From assembly GCA_040219575.1 (NCBI GenBank), contig JAVJSD010000069.1:1-64000 (forward strand): a stretch of DNA of 64,000 nucleotides, in the 5' to 3' direction. The notes under the pieces are model-generated. The model was not told where the DNA came from and searched no databases. It worked only from the letters and a program-made list of their open reading frames with translations. How positions within the stretch are numbered: position 1 is the first letter of the stretch; each line of letters opens with the position of its first letter. The position numbers and the translations under genes are program-made. The stretch comes from JAVJSD01 sp040219575. GTDB lineage: Bacteria; Planctomycetota; Planctomycetia; Pirellulales; Pirellulaceae. Shown one piece after another: positions 44,699 through 52,938 of the stretch.

Positions 44699-45220
44699 AT
44701 GGTCGTTCTGGGTATCACGTTCGGCACGCTGGCGTTTGTGTTCCTTGCGCACGTGATCATGTGGCGCATCCGACTGCCGGAGAAGCCGCTGAAACTGTTG
44801 CTGTATATGTTTCTGGTCTCGATCACCGCGGTGCTCGTCGTGCACTTTAAGATCGAGGACTCTTTGCTCAAACGCGACATTCCGCACCTCAGTGGACTAG
44901 CGGATTATCTCGCCGTGATCTTGCTGTATGTTCCCATCTCGTTGGCCTACATCATTGGCTATACGACGCTGCAGGTGGACAGCCCCACGCTGAGCCTGAT
45001 TTGGGAGATGCACCGCACGGGCGCGGCGGGCATGTCGTCCGACGACATTTCCCGCTTCAGCAGCGAGCGCCCGTTCGTTCGCGACCGACTCGACGCGCTG
45101 CTCGAGCAGGGCGTGATCGTCCGCCGCAACGACCGGCTGTTCGCCGCCAATCGGCTGCTGCCGATGTTCCGCGTCGTACTGTTCTATCGCTCGCTGTATC
45201 ACGGCCATAGCGAAGGTTGA
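44699..45220 (+). CDS. Membrane protein with C-terminal winged-helix-like module
   Basis: 173 residues from the ATG at 44699 (GGAG upstream). Three to four membrane helices (about 1-20, 31-48, 62-83), then a cytoplasmic part with RFSSERPFVRDRLDALLEQG and VIVRRNDRLFAANRLLPMF, which looks like a winged helix. It matches the N terminus of the giant protein in order and spacing. Downstream of the paralogue of that giant protein's body, so the two would form the split version of the same machine. Confidence 0.75.
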   Translation: MVVLGITFGTLAFVFLAHVIMWRIRLPEKPLKLLLYMFLVSITAVLVVHFKIEDSLLKRDIPHLSGLADYLAVILLYVPISLAYIIGYTTLQVDSPTLSLIWEMHRTGAAGMSSDDISRFSSERPFVRDRLDALLEQGVIVRRNDRLFAANRLLPMFRVVLFYRSLYHGHSEG

Positions 45221-45283
45221 TCCAGGCACGAATCTCGACATCGACCCTGCCGAAACCGGCACTCAGAATCAAGGAGGTTTCCC

Positions 45284-46276
45284 GTGGCGAAATACATCAT
45301 TCTCGGCGGCAACGGAGTGTTCGGCGTCCAGGCGGCGCTGTACCTGCTCGAAAACGCCAATCCCGACAAGGTGATCTGCGTCGGTCGCAATCCGGAAAAG
45401 GCGCCGGCCTTCACGCTCGACGTCGGCAAGGACGACCCGCGATACGCCTATCACCAGATTCACGTCGTGTACGAGCAGGATCGCTTGACCGAACTGTTCG
45501 ACAAGGAGCAGCCCGACTACATCGTCAACTTCGCCGCTCAGGGCGAAGGCGCCGTCTCGTGGAAGAAGTCGTGGCGGTTCTACGAGACCAACGCCACCGC
45601 GCTGGCCAAGATGACCGAGGAGTTGCTCTCCCGCGACTACCTCAAGCGTTGGATTCAAATCGGCACGTCGGAGTTGTACGGCTCGTGCGACTTCCCCGCC
45701 AAGGAAGACACGCCGATTCGCCCGACGAGTCCCTACGCCGCCTCGAAGGCCGCCGGCGACATGCACCTGCTATCCATCGCCGAGGTGCTTAACTTCCCGA
45801 TGAACATCATCCGTCCCTCGAACGCCTACGCCCCCGGCCAATTGCTGCACCGCGTGCTGCCCAAAGCCGTGCTGTGCGGCCTGACCGGGAACAAGCTGCC
45901 GCTGCACGGCGGAGGACGCGCCCGCAAGTCGTACATCCACGCCCGCGATCTCGGTCGCGCGATTCATCTGGTCGCCGAGAACGCGCCGCTGGGCCGCGTC
46001 TACAACGCCGGTCCGCCCGAGCCGACCGCCATTCGCGATCTGGTGGCGCTGGTGGCCCGCGAAATGGAGATGCCCTTCGAGCAGTTGTGCGAGGTGACCG
46101 GCGAACGCCTGGGCCAGGATTCGCAGTACTGGCTCGACAGCAGCGCCATCAAGAACGATGTCGGTTGGGAGCCGCAGATCGGCCTCAAGGAAGGCGTCCG
46201 GGAGATGATCGCTTGGGGACGCGAGCATCTGGATTACCTCCGCACCGTCTCGACCGACTACATTCTGAGGGCGTAG
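45284..46276 (+). CDS. Extended SDR nucleotide-sugar dehydratase/epimerase
   Basis: 330 residues, start GTG at 45284 with a strong AAGGAGG. Rossmann motif is GGNGVFGVQA rather than the usual GGAGFIG. Catalytic residues: IQIGTSELYGS and SPYAASKAAGDM (Tyr-X3-Lys). RPSNAYAPGQ and RKSYIHARDLGRAI follow. Resembles the GDP-mannose or dTDP-glucose dehydratase group but not closely enough to name the substrate. It is separated from the rfb genes by the membrane units. Confidence 0.85.
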   Translation: MAKYIILGGNGVFGVQAALYLLENANPDKVICVGRNPEKAPAFTLDVGKDDPRYAYHQIHVVYEQDRLTELFDKEQPDYIVNFAAQGEGAVSWKKSWRFYETNATALAKMTEELLSRDYLKRWIQIGTSELYGSCDFPAKEDTPIRPTSPYAASKAAGDMHLLSIAEVLNFPMNIIRPSNAYAPGQLLHRVLPKAVLCGLTGNKLPLHGGGRARKSYIHARDLGRAIHLVAENAPLGRVYNAGPPEPTAIRDLVALVAREMEMPFEQLCEVTGERLGQDSQYWLDSSAIKNDVGWEPQIGLKEGVREMIAWGREHLDYLRTVSTDYILRA

Positions 46277-46300
46277 AACGACGGAAGGCTAACATCTCCC

Positions 46301-47566
46301 ATGGCGAATCAGCCCCGTCGCTGGAAAGACCGACTGCCCGGCTACCGTGGACTGAGCCGCGCCGCGCGACGTTTGCGCGACGGCTTGGTCCTCTTGCCGG
46401 CCATCTGCGCGGTGATGCTCTGCCGACTGCTGCGGCCGATCGTGCTGGTCCGCTTCGGCTGGATCCGCGCTTCGCGGATTGGGCATCTCGTGTTCGAGAC
46501 CGACCTCTATCTGTGCGAGCGCCGCGCCGGTTTGCACCCGCGGCGCTCGCTCGATCTGTTTTACTTCGACAGCCCGCCCTGCAATCGGCAGGTGGCGGCC
46601 ATGTTCCGCCGCTGCATGTGGATTCATCCGCTCGTCCGCCGCTTGGATCGCGTCAACAAGTGGCTGCCCGGCGGCGCCCCCCATCAAGTCACGATTCTCG
46701 GCCGCGATACATACTTTACACCCCGGGATACGCACGATCTGCTGGTCGGCTCGCCCGCGGAACTGCAGTTCACGGCCGAGGAGCGCCGCCGCGGCGATGA
46801 ACAACTCGAGCGTCTGGGCATCCCCCGCGACGCCGCCGTGGTCTGCGTTCACAACCGCGACTCGGCGTTCCTGCGCGAGCAGTTCCCGCATGAAGTATGG
46901 GACTACCACGACTACCGCGACTTCTCGGTGGAGGACTTGCGACCCACGGTCGACGAACTCGTCCGCCGTGGGTACTACGTGGTGCGGGTGGGGCAGCAGG
47001 TGGCGGAGTCGCTCGACCACGACTCTCCGCGCGTGATCGACTACGCCTCGGGAGAGCCGAATGACTTTCTCGACGCCTACCTCTGCGCCCGCTGCCGGTT
47101 CTTCGTCGGCAACACGTCGGGCCTGTTCCTGTTGGCCACGGCCTTTCGCCGGCCGGTCGTATCGGTCAATCATGTCCCCTTCGGATCGATCTCGATCTGC
47201 GCCAGCCACGATCTGGTGCTGCCCAAGCTGCTGTGGTCGGAAGAGAAACAGCGCGTGCTGACGCTGCCCGAAGTGGTCGCGGCCGGAGCGGCGAACCTGT
47301 ACCTCGGCGGCGACTACGTCGCCGCGGGACTGCGGGCGGTCAGCAACGATCCCGAAGACATTCGGGCGGCGGCGGCCGAACTCGACGATCGTCTGCACGG
47401 CCGCTTTCAAGACACGCCCCGCGACCAGGAGTTGGCCGAGGCGCTGCGGCGCATCTACGACGCTTGCGGCCACGTCGGCCAGTTGCGGACGCGCGTCGCC
47501 GCCACGTTCCTGCGACGCCACAGCCGGCTGTTCGAAACAGCCCCCAAAGCGTCGCAGGCCGCCTAG
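46301..47566 (+). CDS. TIGR04372-type glycosyltransferase
   Basis: 421 residues, 24 bp after the dehydratase. Hydrophobic segment at about 29-50, then RIGHLVFETDLYLCER, the opening typical of TIGR04372 transferases, and later AAVVCVHNRDSAFLREQFP and FFVGNTSGLFLLATAFRRPVV. These proteins are found in polysaccharide loci; donor unknown. Last gene of the plus-strand locus; the next gene is on the opposite strand, 6 bp away. Confidence 0.83.
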   Translation: MANQPRRWKDRLPGYRGLSRAARRLRDGLVLLPAICAVMLCRLLRPIVLVRFGWIRASRIGHLVFETDLYLCERRAGLHPRRSLDLFYFDSPPCNRQVAAMFRRCMWIHPLVRRLDRVNKWLPGGAPHQVTILGRDTYFTPRDTHDLLVGSPAELQFTAEERRRGDEQLERLGIPRDAAVVCVHNRDSAFLREQFPHEVWDYHDYRDFSVEDLRPTVDELVRRGYYVVRVGQQVAESLDHDSPRVIDYASGEPNDFLDAYLCARCRFFVGNTSGLFLLATAFRRPVVSVNHVPFGSISICASHDLVLPKLLWSEEKQRVLTLPEVVAAGAANLYLGGDYVAAGLRAVSNDPEDIRAAAAELDDRLHGRFQDTPRDQELAEALRRIYDACGHVGQLRTRVAATFLRRHSRLFETAPKASQAA

Positions 47567-47572
47567 CCGTTG

Positions 47573-49360
47573 CTACCAGAAGAACGGACCATCGAAGTGG
47601 TCGTCGGGGGCGTCGTCCTGTTCCGCTTCGCGCCGCTCGGGAAGTTGCGCGGAACGAGCCTGGCGGTCGCGCCGCGCGTCGGTCAGGCGAATCCGCTGCG
47701 TCGCGCGGCCGCGTCGCAGATAGATGGTCGACCAGCTGGCGCGGATCGGCGCCAAGCCTCCCGCGAATTCGCGAATGTAACGACCTCGCGTGGAGGCCGG
47801 TGAATCGGAGGGCGGAATCCGCGTCGCCCGTTCGATCTCCTCCTCGTCGAGCAACAATTCCACCTGACCCGCGTCGGCCAGTCGGCGATGGTAGCCTTCG
47901 GGCGACAGTTCGTGATAACGCAGGTCGATTTTCTTTCGCTGCTCCCAAGCAGCGTCCACCCCCGCCTCGCCGAGCAGGAACAGCTTGGTGACCCAATCGA
48001 CGGCGCCCAGCAGCGTCTGCGGCGCTTCTTCGAGTTGGTCGAGCGTGTCTTCCCACAGGTGCAACGTCTCCCAGGCCTCGTCCGGCGCTTGAGGCTGGGT
48101 TTGCAGGAACCGTCGGCAGGCGTTCAGGTAGTATCGCTGCACTTCGAGCGCCGTCGGCCGTCCTCCGTCGGACAGACGAATCTCGCAGTTCAGCGACGCG
48201 TCGGAGGCGACCCGATGCAGCGTGCGCAGCGCGCGCACCACGCGCGGCGGCCGCCGCAAATGGCCCGCCTCGATGGCGTCGATCACCAGCAACGTGGTGG
48301 CGATTCGCAAATACTCCGCCCGCTGGCACATGTTCGAATCGCCCAGGGCGATCTGCAACCGCTGACGACGGCGGAACAGTTCGAAGTAGCCTCGCAGCGT
48401 GAAGCCGCCTTCGCCGAACATCGCCTTCAAGAAGTGGCCGAAGCTGAACAGGGGATGGTCGCGCAGGAATCCACCGAAACCGACCAGGCAGTTGATGCCG
48501 CTGGCCTTGTCGGCGAGATGGAAACGGTCCTGCTCGTCGACCATTCCCGCGCCGCACACCACCGCGCGGCTGACCAGCAGCGGCAGCAGGCCGCGGCGCA
48601 ATTGGCGAAAGGCGGTCAGCCGGGCCAGCACGTACATGCTCACCGCCAGCGGCGCCAGGTTGGCGCGTTCCACGATCGAAATCACGACGCTCAGCCAGCG
48701 GGGAAACACCCAGGGCTCTCCCTCGTCGAGCATGTGCCGGCCAAGCAGGACTTGCGACAGCGCATCGCCCCGCCGCAGCAACACGCTGGCCGTCACGCAC
48801 AACAGCCCCGCGGCCAAAAAGTATCCAGACATCGCCAGGTACAGCAGCAGCAGCGAGACCCGGTACAGCAGGACGAGCGGAAAGATGGCGACCAGGCCGG
48901 CGCGCCACAGAAACAACCACACGCCGCGCGCGACCACGGCCTCGTAATTCTCCTGCGCGCCGTACACGGCGCCGCGACTGTCGCGGTCGTTCTTGATCAG
49001 CGTGAACCGGCCGTCGTGTCGCGACGCGATGGCGGCCTCCGACAGCAGCCGATCTTGGCCCCGCTGCCAGGTGAGCAACTGACGCGGCGAACGGCACTCG
49101 GGCGTGGCGCCCTCCATCAAGCCATTCACCGCGTCGACCGATTCGAACCACAACGCCCCGCCGGTGGCCAGGAAACGCCCTTCCTTGAAATGACGGGCCG
49201 GGGCGGTCGGCAGACGACGTCCCAACTCGACGGCCAACGATTCGTACAGCGAGTACGAGAGCGGCGTCTCGGTCGTGGGATCCAACGGCGAGAACCGCGG
49301 CGCGTATTCCGTTTCCAGTCCGATCAGGCGATCGAAGATTTCAGCCCGGGGAGCATTCAC
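47573..49360 (-). CDS. Dop/PafA-family Pup-ligase-like enzyme with inserted membrane hairpin
   Basis: 595 residues from a GTG at 49360 with GGGGG upstream. The glutamine-synthetase-like Pup ligase/deamidase family is clear: IGLETEYAPRF (Glu16, Glu18), FTLIKNDRDSRGAVYGAQENYE, LLPLLVSRAVVCGAG, LQIALGDSNM, LRIATTLLVIDAIEAG, LDQLEEAPQTLLGAVDWVTK, and KIDLRYHELSPEGYHRRLA. Between ENYE and LLPLLVSR about 110 residues are inserted (about 146-256), including two hydrophobic helices around 150-193. In actinobacterial homologues these motifs are almost adjacent. The catalytic Asp seen in LYVD of Dop aligns by eye with LWFE, though an indel makes this uncertain. The 72-residue gene lies 39 bp upstream. 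Confidence 0.86.
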   Translation of the reverse strand: MNAPRAEIFDRLIGLETEYAPRFSPLDPTTETPLSYSLYESLAVELGRRLPTAPARHFKEGRFLATGGALWFESVDAVNGLMEGATPECRSPRQLLTWQRGQDRLLSEAAIASRHDGRFTLIKNDRDSRGAVYGAQENYEAVVARGVWLFLWRAGLVAIFPLVLLYRVSLLLLYLAMSGYFLAAGLLCVTASVLLRRGDALSQVLLGRHMLDEGEPWVFPRWLSVVISIVERANLAPLAVSMYVLARLTAFRQLRRGLLPLLVSRAVVCGAGMVDEQDRFHLADKASGINCLVGFGGFLRDHPLFSFGHFLKAMFGEGGFTLRGYFELFRRRQRLQIALGDSNMCQRAEYLRIATTLLVIDAIEAGHLRRPPRVVRALRTLHRVASDASLNCEIRLSDGGRPTALEVQRYYLNACRRFLQTQPQAPDEAWETLHLWEDTLDQLEEAPQTLLGAVDWVTKLFLLGEAGVDAAWEQRKKIDLRYHELSPEGYHRRLADAGQVELLLDEEEIERATRIPPSDSPASTRGRYIREFAGGLAPIRASWSTIYLRRGRATQRIRLTDARRDRQARSAQLPERREAEQDDAPDDHFDGPFFW

Positions 49361-49399
49361 GGGCGGACGCCCCCATCAGCAGAAGGCCGGCCGGACGGA

Positions 49400-49618
49400 C
49401 TACTCGCCGGCCTCGCGGGGAACCACCACTTCCCCGACGTAGCGCGCCGCCTGCTGGCGGCTATCGGCCAGAATGGCTTCTACCGCGCCGGTCAACGGAG
49501 CCGTGCCGGTCAACGGAGCCGTGCTGGGTTCGGCGATGGAGCGGGACGTTGATTCCGTCGAGAGATCCAAACCGCGCGGCTGGGCGGCGGTCGGCTGCGT
49601 AGCGCCCTTGGTCGTCAT
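49400..49618 (-). CDS. Putative Pup/UBact-like modifier, ends in Gly-Glu
   Basis: 72 residues from the ATG at 49618, supported by AGGAG nine bases upstream; a longer frame to 49759 lacks this. The product is small, polar and Pro/Thr/Ser-rich, with one lysine (Lys4) and no Cys. Its C terminus, ADSRQQAARY then VGEVVVPREAGE, ends in Gly-Glu, the form that Pup and UBact need for isopeptide ligation. Contains a tandem TAPLTG repeat (18-bp DNA repeat near 49490-49525). Placement just upstream of the ligase-like gene supports the call; sequence identity to known Pup or UBact is low by eye. Confidence 0.62.
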   Translation of the reverse strand: MTTKGATQPTAAQPRGLDLSTESTSRSIAEPSTAPLTGTAPLTGAVEAILADSRQQAARYVGEVVVPREAGE

Positions 49619-49753
49619 CTTGCTTGCTCCTGCGGCGCCGCGAAAACTCGCGGGTAGGTCGTTGAATCGGAATCGAGGCGTTAAGCGGAAAGTCCCGCCA
49701 CGCAACGAATCCATCTTAACGAGCCGGGTATCCCGGAGCAAGCATTTCGGCCC

Positions 49754-49779
49754 GTACAAGCACGCAGCGCGAGCAAGTG
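49754..49779. repeat. Dispersed GTACAAGCACG repeat, copy 2
   Basis: GTACAAGCACGCAGCGCGAG followed by CAAGTG; compare 1611-1637. Placed between the anti-sigma gene and the modifier gene. Confidence 0.6.
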
Positions 49780-49832
49780 TGTTTTTCCAGGAGTTTTCAC
49801 CGCGAATCGGCAGCCCACGATACGGCGCCGCG

Positions 49833-50729
49833 TCAGCTGAAGCGGGCGTTGTCGAGTCGGGGACGGCGACGCGCCTGGGGCTTTTCGACCGGCAGGTTCT
49901 GTCCCGGCAGATTCTCGCCCGGCAGCGTTTGCCGCAGCAAATCGAACGCCACGCCGAACGGCTCGGTGATCGGCTTCAGGCCGCCCGTGATCTGTTCGAC
50001 CTGCAGCGGTTCGGCCGGCATCTCCGCCAGGCGCATCCGCCAGTCGTCGAGTAACATGGCGTACTGGTCGTGTTGCTCGACCGTTCCCAGGGAATCGGCA
50101 TTCGCGATGCTCGACGCCGTCGCGCCAGATTCCATGGCGGCGTCTCGTCGTTGCCCATGGGGCGTCCGCGCGTCCCCAGCTTCCAGCGGCGATTGCTCGA
50201 AGATGTCGAACAAGTCCTGATACAGTTCGTAGTCCGCCGGCACCGCCACAAGCGTCGCCACATCCATCGCGGGAAGTGCCGCCGAGTTCTGCTGGACATG
50301 CCGCGAGGCGCCGCTGTCGGCCGCTTCCGCGATCGCCGTCCGCGGCCGGCCGCCGTCCTGCTCGCCGCCGCGTCGCGAAGACCACGCTGTGACGAAGACC
50401 GCGATCAGCGCCAGCGCCGCAATCGCCGAGACCGTTCGCACCAGGCGCCGCGCGCCGGACCGGCGCAGTTCGGCTTGCCGACGGGCCGACTCCTGCTGGG
50501 CCAATTGCTGTTGGGTCACGTGCCGCGAGACGACTTCCCGGGAGAAATCGCCGGATGTGTCGGGCGTCTCGCCGAACTGGAGGGTCTCGAGCAACAACCG
50601 CTGTCCTTGCAACAGACGCCGGCAAGGTCCGCAGACGTGCGCATGCGCAAGCAATCGGTCGTCCGCCTCCACGGGCAGTCGCCGATCGAGAAGTTGATTC
50701 AATCGTTGCTCAAACGCTTCGCACTGCAT
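49833..50729 (-). CDS. Zinc-finger anti-sigma factor
   Basis: 298 residues. The N-terminal zf-HC2 motif is HAHVCGPC at about residues 29-36, with further ligand Cys3. A single membrane helix at about 99-116 (TVSAIAALALIAVFVTAW). The long outer part is poorly conserved and ends in the repeats LPGENLPGQNLPVEK. The gene overlaps the end of the sigma gene by 20 bp. Role: binds and holds the sigma factor until an envelope signal releases it (family knowledge). Confidence 0.85.
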   Translation of the reverse strand: MQCEAFEQRLNQLLDRRLPVEADDRLLAHAHVCGPCRRLLQGQRLLLETLQFGETPDTSGDFSREVVSRHVTQQQLAQQESARRQAELRRSGARRLVRTVSAIAALALIAVFVTAWSSRRGGEQDGGRPRTAIAEAADSGASRHVQQNSAALPAMDVATLVAVPADYELYQDLFDIFEQSPLEAGDARTPHGQRRDAAMESGATASSIANADSLGTVEQHDQYAMLLDDWRMRLAEMPAEPLQVEQITGGLKPITEPFGVAFDLLRQTLPGENLPGQNLPVEKPQARRRPRLDNARFS

Positions 50730-51276
50730 ACTGTTTCTCTTCGAAGACTCCGCGCCGGCTGAGGGCCTCGATCAACTCCTTGCGGGCGCGGTGCACCCAG
50801 GTCTTGGCGGTGCCGATCGGACAGTCGAGCGACTCGGCGATCTCGGCGTAGCTCAATTGCTGCTGGTGAAACAACAGGAACGCCTGCCGGTATTCGTCGC
50901 GCACACTGGCCAAAGCCAGCATCATTTCTTCATTCAAATGTTCGGCGGCCTGCAGGTCGCCCGAGCGATCTTCAACGGGAACGGCCAGCGTCTGCGGGGC
51001 GGGGCGGGTCTTGCGCGAGGCCAGCGCCGTACGGCAGCGATTGGCGGCGATGGCCAACAGCCACGGCTCGAACTCTCGCGTCGAATCCCACCGTGCGAGG
51101 CTCCGCAGCATCCGCACGAAGGTCTCCTGGGCGACGTCTTCCGCGTCCTGGCGATGCCCCAGCATGCGGTAGCACAATCCGAAGACACGGCCGCGGAAAT
51201 GCTCGACCAATTGGAGCATCGCGTCCTGACTTCCCGCCAGGGACCGACGGATCAATATGCGTAACTCGTCAGACAA
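50710..51276 (-). CDS. ECF RNA polymerase sigma factor
   Basis: 188 residues, starting with a TTG at 51276 that has AGGA nine bases upstream; the sequence SDELRILIRRSLAGSQDAM fits the family N terminus so a downstream ATG is less likely. Region 2: FRGRVFGLCYRMLGHRQDAE, DVAQETFVRMLRSL. Region 4: VRDEYRQAFLLFHQQQLSYA, EIAESLDCPIGTAKTWVHRA. Controls unknown targets, and its partner is the zinc-finger anti-sigma. Confidence 0.92.
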   Translation of the reverse strand: MSDELRILIRRSLAGSQDAMLQLVEHFRGRVFGLCYRMLGHRQDAEDVAQETFVRMLRSLARWDSTREFEPWLLAIAANRCRTALASRKTRPAPQTLAVPVEDRSGDLQAAEHLNEEMMLALASVRDEYRQAFLLFHQQQLSYAEIAESLDCPIGTAKTWVHRARKELIEALSRRGVFEEKQYAVRSV

Positions 51277-51388
51277 CGGCCTGTTCCTGTCGTGTTCGTA
51301 GGAAGTTACCCGACTCGGCCGGGCTGAGTTTCAGGTCGGCTGGGTTTCAGGGCGTCGGTCGCAGCGCGGAGATTCGCGCGTGCCGGTA

Positions 51389-51418
51389 TTTCTAGCCGGA
51401 ACCGGGAAATCTTGGCAA
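51389..51418 (-). promoter_or_regulatory. Candidate promoter of the sigma/anti-sigma operon
   Basis: Read on the minus strand: TTGCCA, 18 bases, TAGAAA, about 110 bases before the TTG start. Confidence 0.3.
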
Positions 51419-51519
51419 CAGGAACGCCGAATTTCGGTAAGAATGCGTGAGTCCCCCCATACGTGTGGCGCGACGAGCGGATGCGCCACCGCAGAAAACC
51501 AGCATACTTGGAGACGCCG

Positions 51520-52071
51520 ATGGACGACATCCCGCACGGTTCTGTTGGCCAATCAACGAGAACCCCCGCGATTGGCCGCGTCTTGCGGCGGACGCCCGCG
51601 ACGCAGTTTCTGGCGACGCAGTTTCTGGCGATGAAGTTTCTGGCGACGCTGACGCTGCTGGCGATCGTGGGCTGCGCGCCGTCGGCGGAGGAACTGGCCC
51701 GTCGCGAGGCGATGGCGAAGCGACTGGTCGGCCGCTGGGCTGGCGGGGACTGGACCGTGGAGTTCGCCGCCGACGGGACCTTCTCCGACGAGAAGGTGCT
51801 GAGTGAGGCGGCCGGCTTCGCGAACCTGGCCACACGCCAAGGGCGATGGAAGGTCATCCGTCTCGACGGAACGGTAGCGGTCGTCTCTTTGAATTGTCAG
51901 ACGTCGGATGTGCACGGCTATTGGGTTTCCGAGGAAGACGGGTCCAGCAGCTGGCAGGTCAAGGTCGAGCCCACCGACTCCGGGCTGCGTCTTGAGTCGG
52001 GTTGGATGGGCGAGTCTTGGGTCGATCTCACTAAGGTGGAGGACTCGCCGGAGGCCTCACCCGACGAGTAG
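51520..52071 (+). CDS. Lipoprotein with tandem-repeat-extended signal region
   Basis: 183 residues if it begins at the ATG at 51520 (GGAG upstream), or 146 from ATG 51631. The lipobox LLAIVGC is about residues 46-52 from the longer start. The signal peptide region contains the near repeats TQFLATQFLAMKFLATL, encoded by a 15-bp unit repeated from 51598 to 51645. The mature part has GRWAGGDWTVEFAADGTF and QGRWKVIRLDGTVAVVSL, a lipocalin-like strand pattern. Function unknown. Confidence 0.65.
   Translation: MDDIPHGSVGQSTRTPAIGRVLRRTPATQFLATQFLAMKFLATLTLLAIVGCAPSAEELARREAMAKRLVGRWAGGDWTVEFAADGTFSDEKVLSEAAGFANLATRQGRWKVIRLDGTVAVVSLNCQTSDVHGYWVSEEDGSSSWQVKVEPTDSGLRLESGWMGESWVDLTKVEDSPEASPDE
51598..51645 (+). 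repeat. 15-bp in-frame tandem repeat
   Basis: Three copies of a unit like ACGCAGTTTCTGGCG, the third altered to ATGAAGTTTCTGGCG and so supplying an internal ATG. The unit encodes T-Q-F-L-A inside the lipoprotein signal region. Confidence 0.85.
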
Positions 52072-52333
52072 ACCTCGGCGCTCGCTGCACCTCGAGACTC
52101 GCTCTGCGGGCGATCGCAAGATGCTGATTCGCCGATCAACGGCCCGGGCCCGATCATTTTCGGCGATCTGGCAGAATTGTGCGTAAACTGAGGACGCGGC
52201 GCCACGCTTGACCCTAGAGCCGCTTTCGTCTCCTGGTCGTCCGCAGGGCGTAGCGGAAGCCGAATTGGCCGGATCTCACCGCCTGCGGCCGTTGTCGATC
52301 GAACGACGGCAGCGGCAGACAATAGGAGTATGC

Positions 52334-52900
52334 ATGTCCCCGCCGGACGTCGAACAATTCCGAGAATACCTGCGGCTGCTGGGACGGATGCAGGTCGACA
52401 ATCGACTGGCGGGCAAGGTCGACATCTCCGGCGTGGTGCAGGAGACGCTGCTGGAGGCGCACCAGCAGCAGGCGGCCTGGGCGTCGCTGAGCGAGGAGGA
52501 GCAGATGGCCTGGATCCGCCGGGCCTTCGCCAACAACCTGCTCGACCAGGTGCGCCGGTTCCGCGCCCAGAGTCGCGACATTTCGCGGGAGCAGCCGATC
52601 GATCAGGCCCTGGAGCTTTCCGCCTCGCGGATCAACGACTGGCTGGCGGCCGAACAGACGTCGCCCAGCCAGCACGCCATTCGCAAGGAACAGGCCCTGC
52701 GGCTGGCCAAGGCGCTCGCCTGCCTGCCGCCGGTGCAGCGGGAGGCGATCGAATTGCATCACCTGCAGGGCAAAACGCTGGAAGAAACCGGCCTGCAGAT
52801 GGATCGCACCAAAGGCGCGGTGGCGGCGTTGATTTATCGAGGCACGCGCCGGCTGCGCGAATTGCTCGGCGACCTGCAGAAGTCGCCGGAGAAGCTTTGA
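52334..52900 (+). CDS. Sigma-70 family (planctomycete-type ECF) sigma factor
   Basis: 188 residues from the ATG at 52334 (AGGAG upstream); an in-frame extension to 52208 is unlikely. Region 2: VEQFREYLRLLGRMQVDNRL, VDISGVVQETLLEAHQQ, and MAWIRRAFANNLLDQVRRFR. Region 4: LACLPPVQREAIELHHLQGK, TLEETGLQMDRTKGAVAALI. This form with the LAGKVDISGVVQETLLEA stretch is common next to kinase genes in planctomycetes. The downstream WD40 and kinase genes follow in tandem. Confidence 0.92.
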   Translation: MSPPDVEQFREYLRLLGRMQVDNRLAGKVDISGVVQETLLEAHQQQAAWASLSEEEQMAWIRRAFANNLLDQVRRFRAQSRDISREQPIDQALELSASRINDWLAAEQTSPSQHAIRKEQALRLAKALACLPPVQREAIELHHLQGKTLEETGLQMDRTKGAVAALIYRGTRRLRELLGDLQKSPEKL

Positions 52901-52938
52901 CCCACCACATCACGACATATCGCCCAGAAGGAGTGAAG

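Noticed and set aside
28743..47566. Natural-product cluster of the avilamycin type
   Set aside because: The E1 pair and C-methyltransferase-like gene fit, but there is no polyketide synthase, P450 or resistance gene; a surface polysaccharide locus explains more of the genes.
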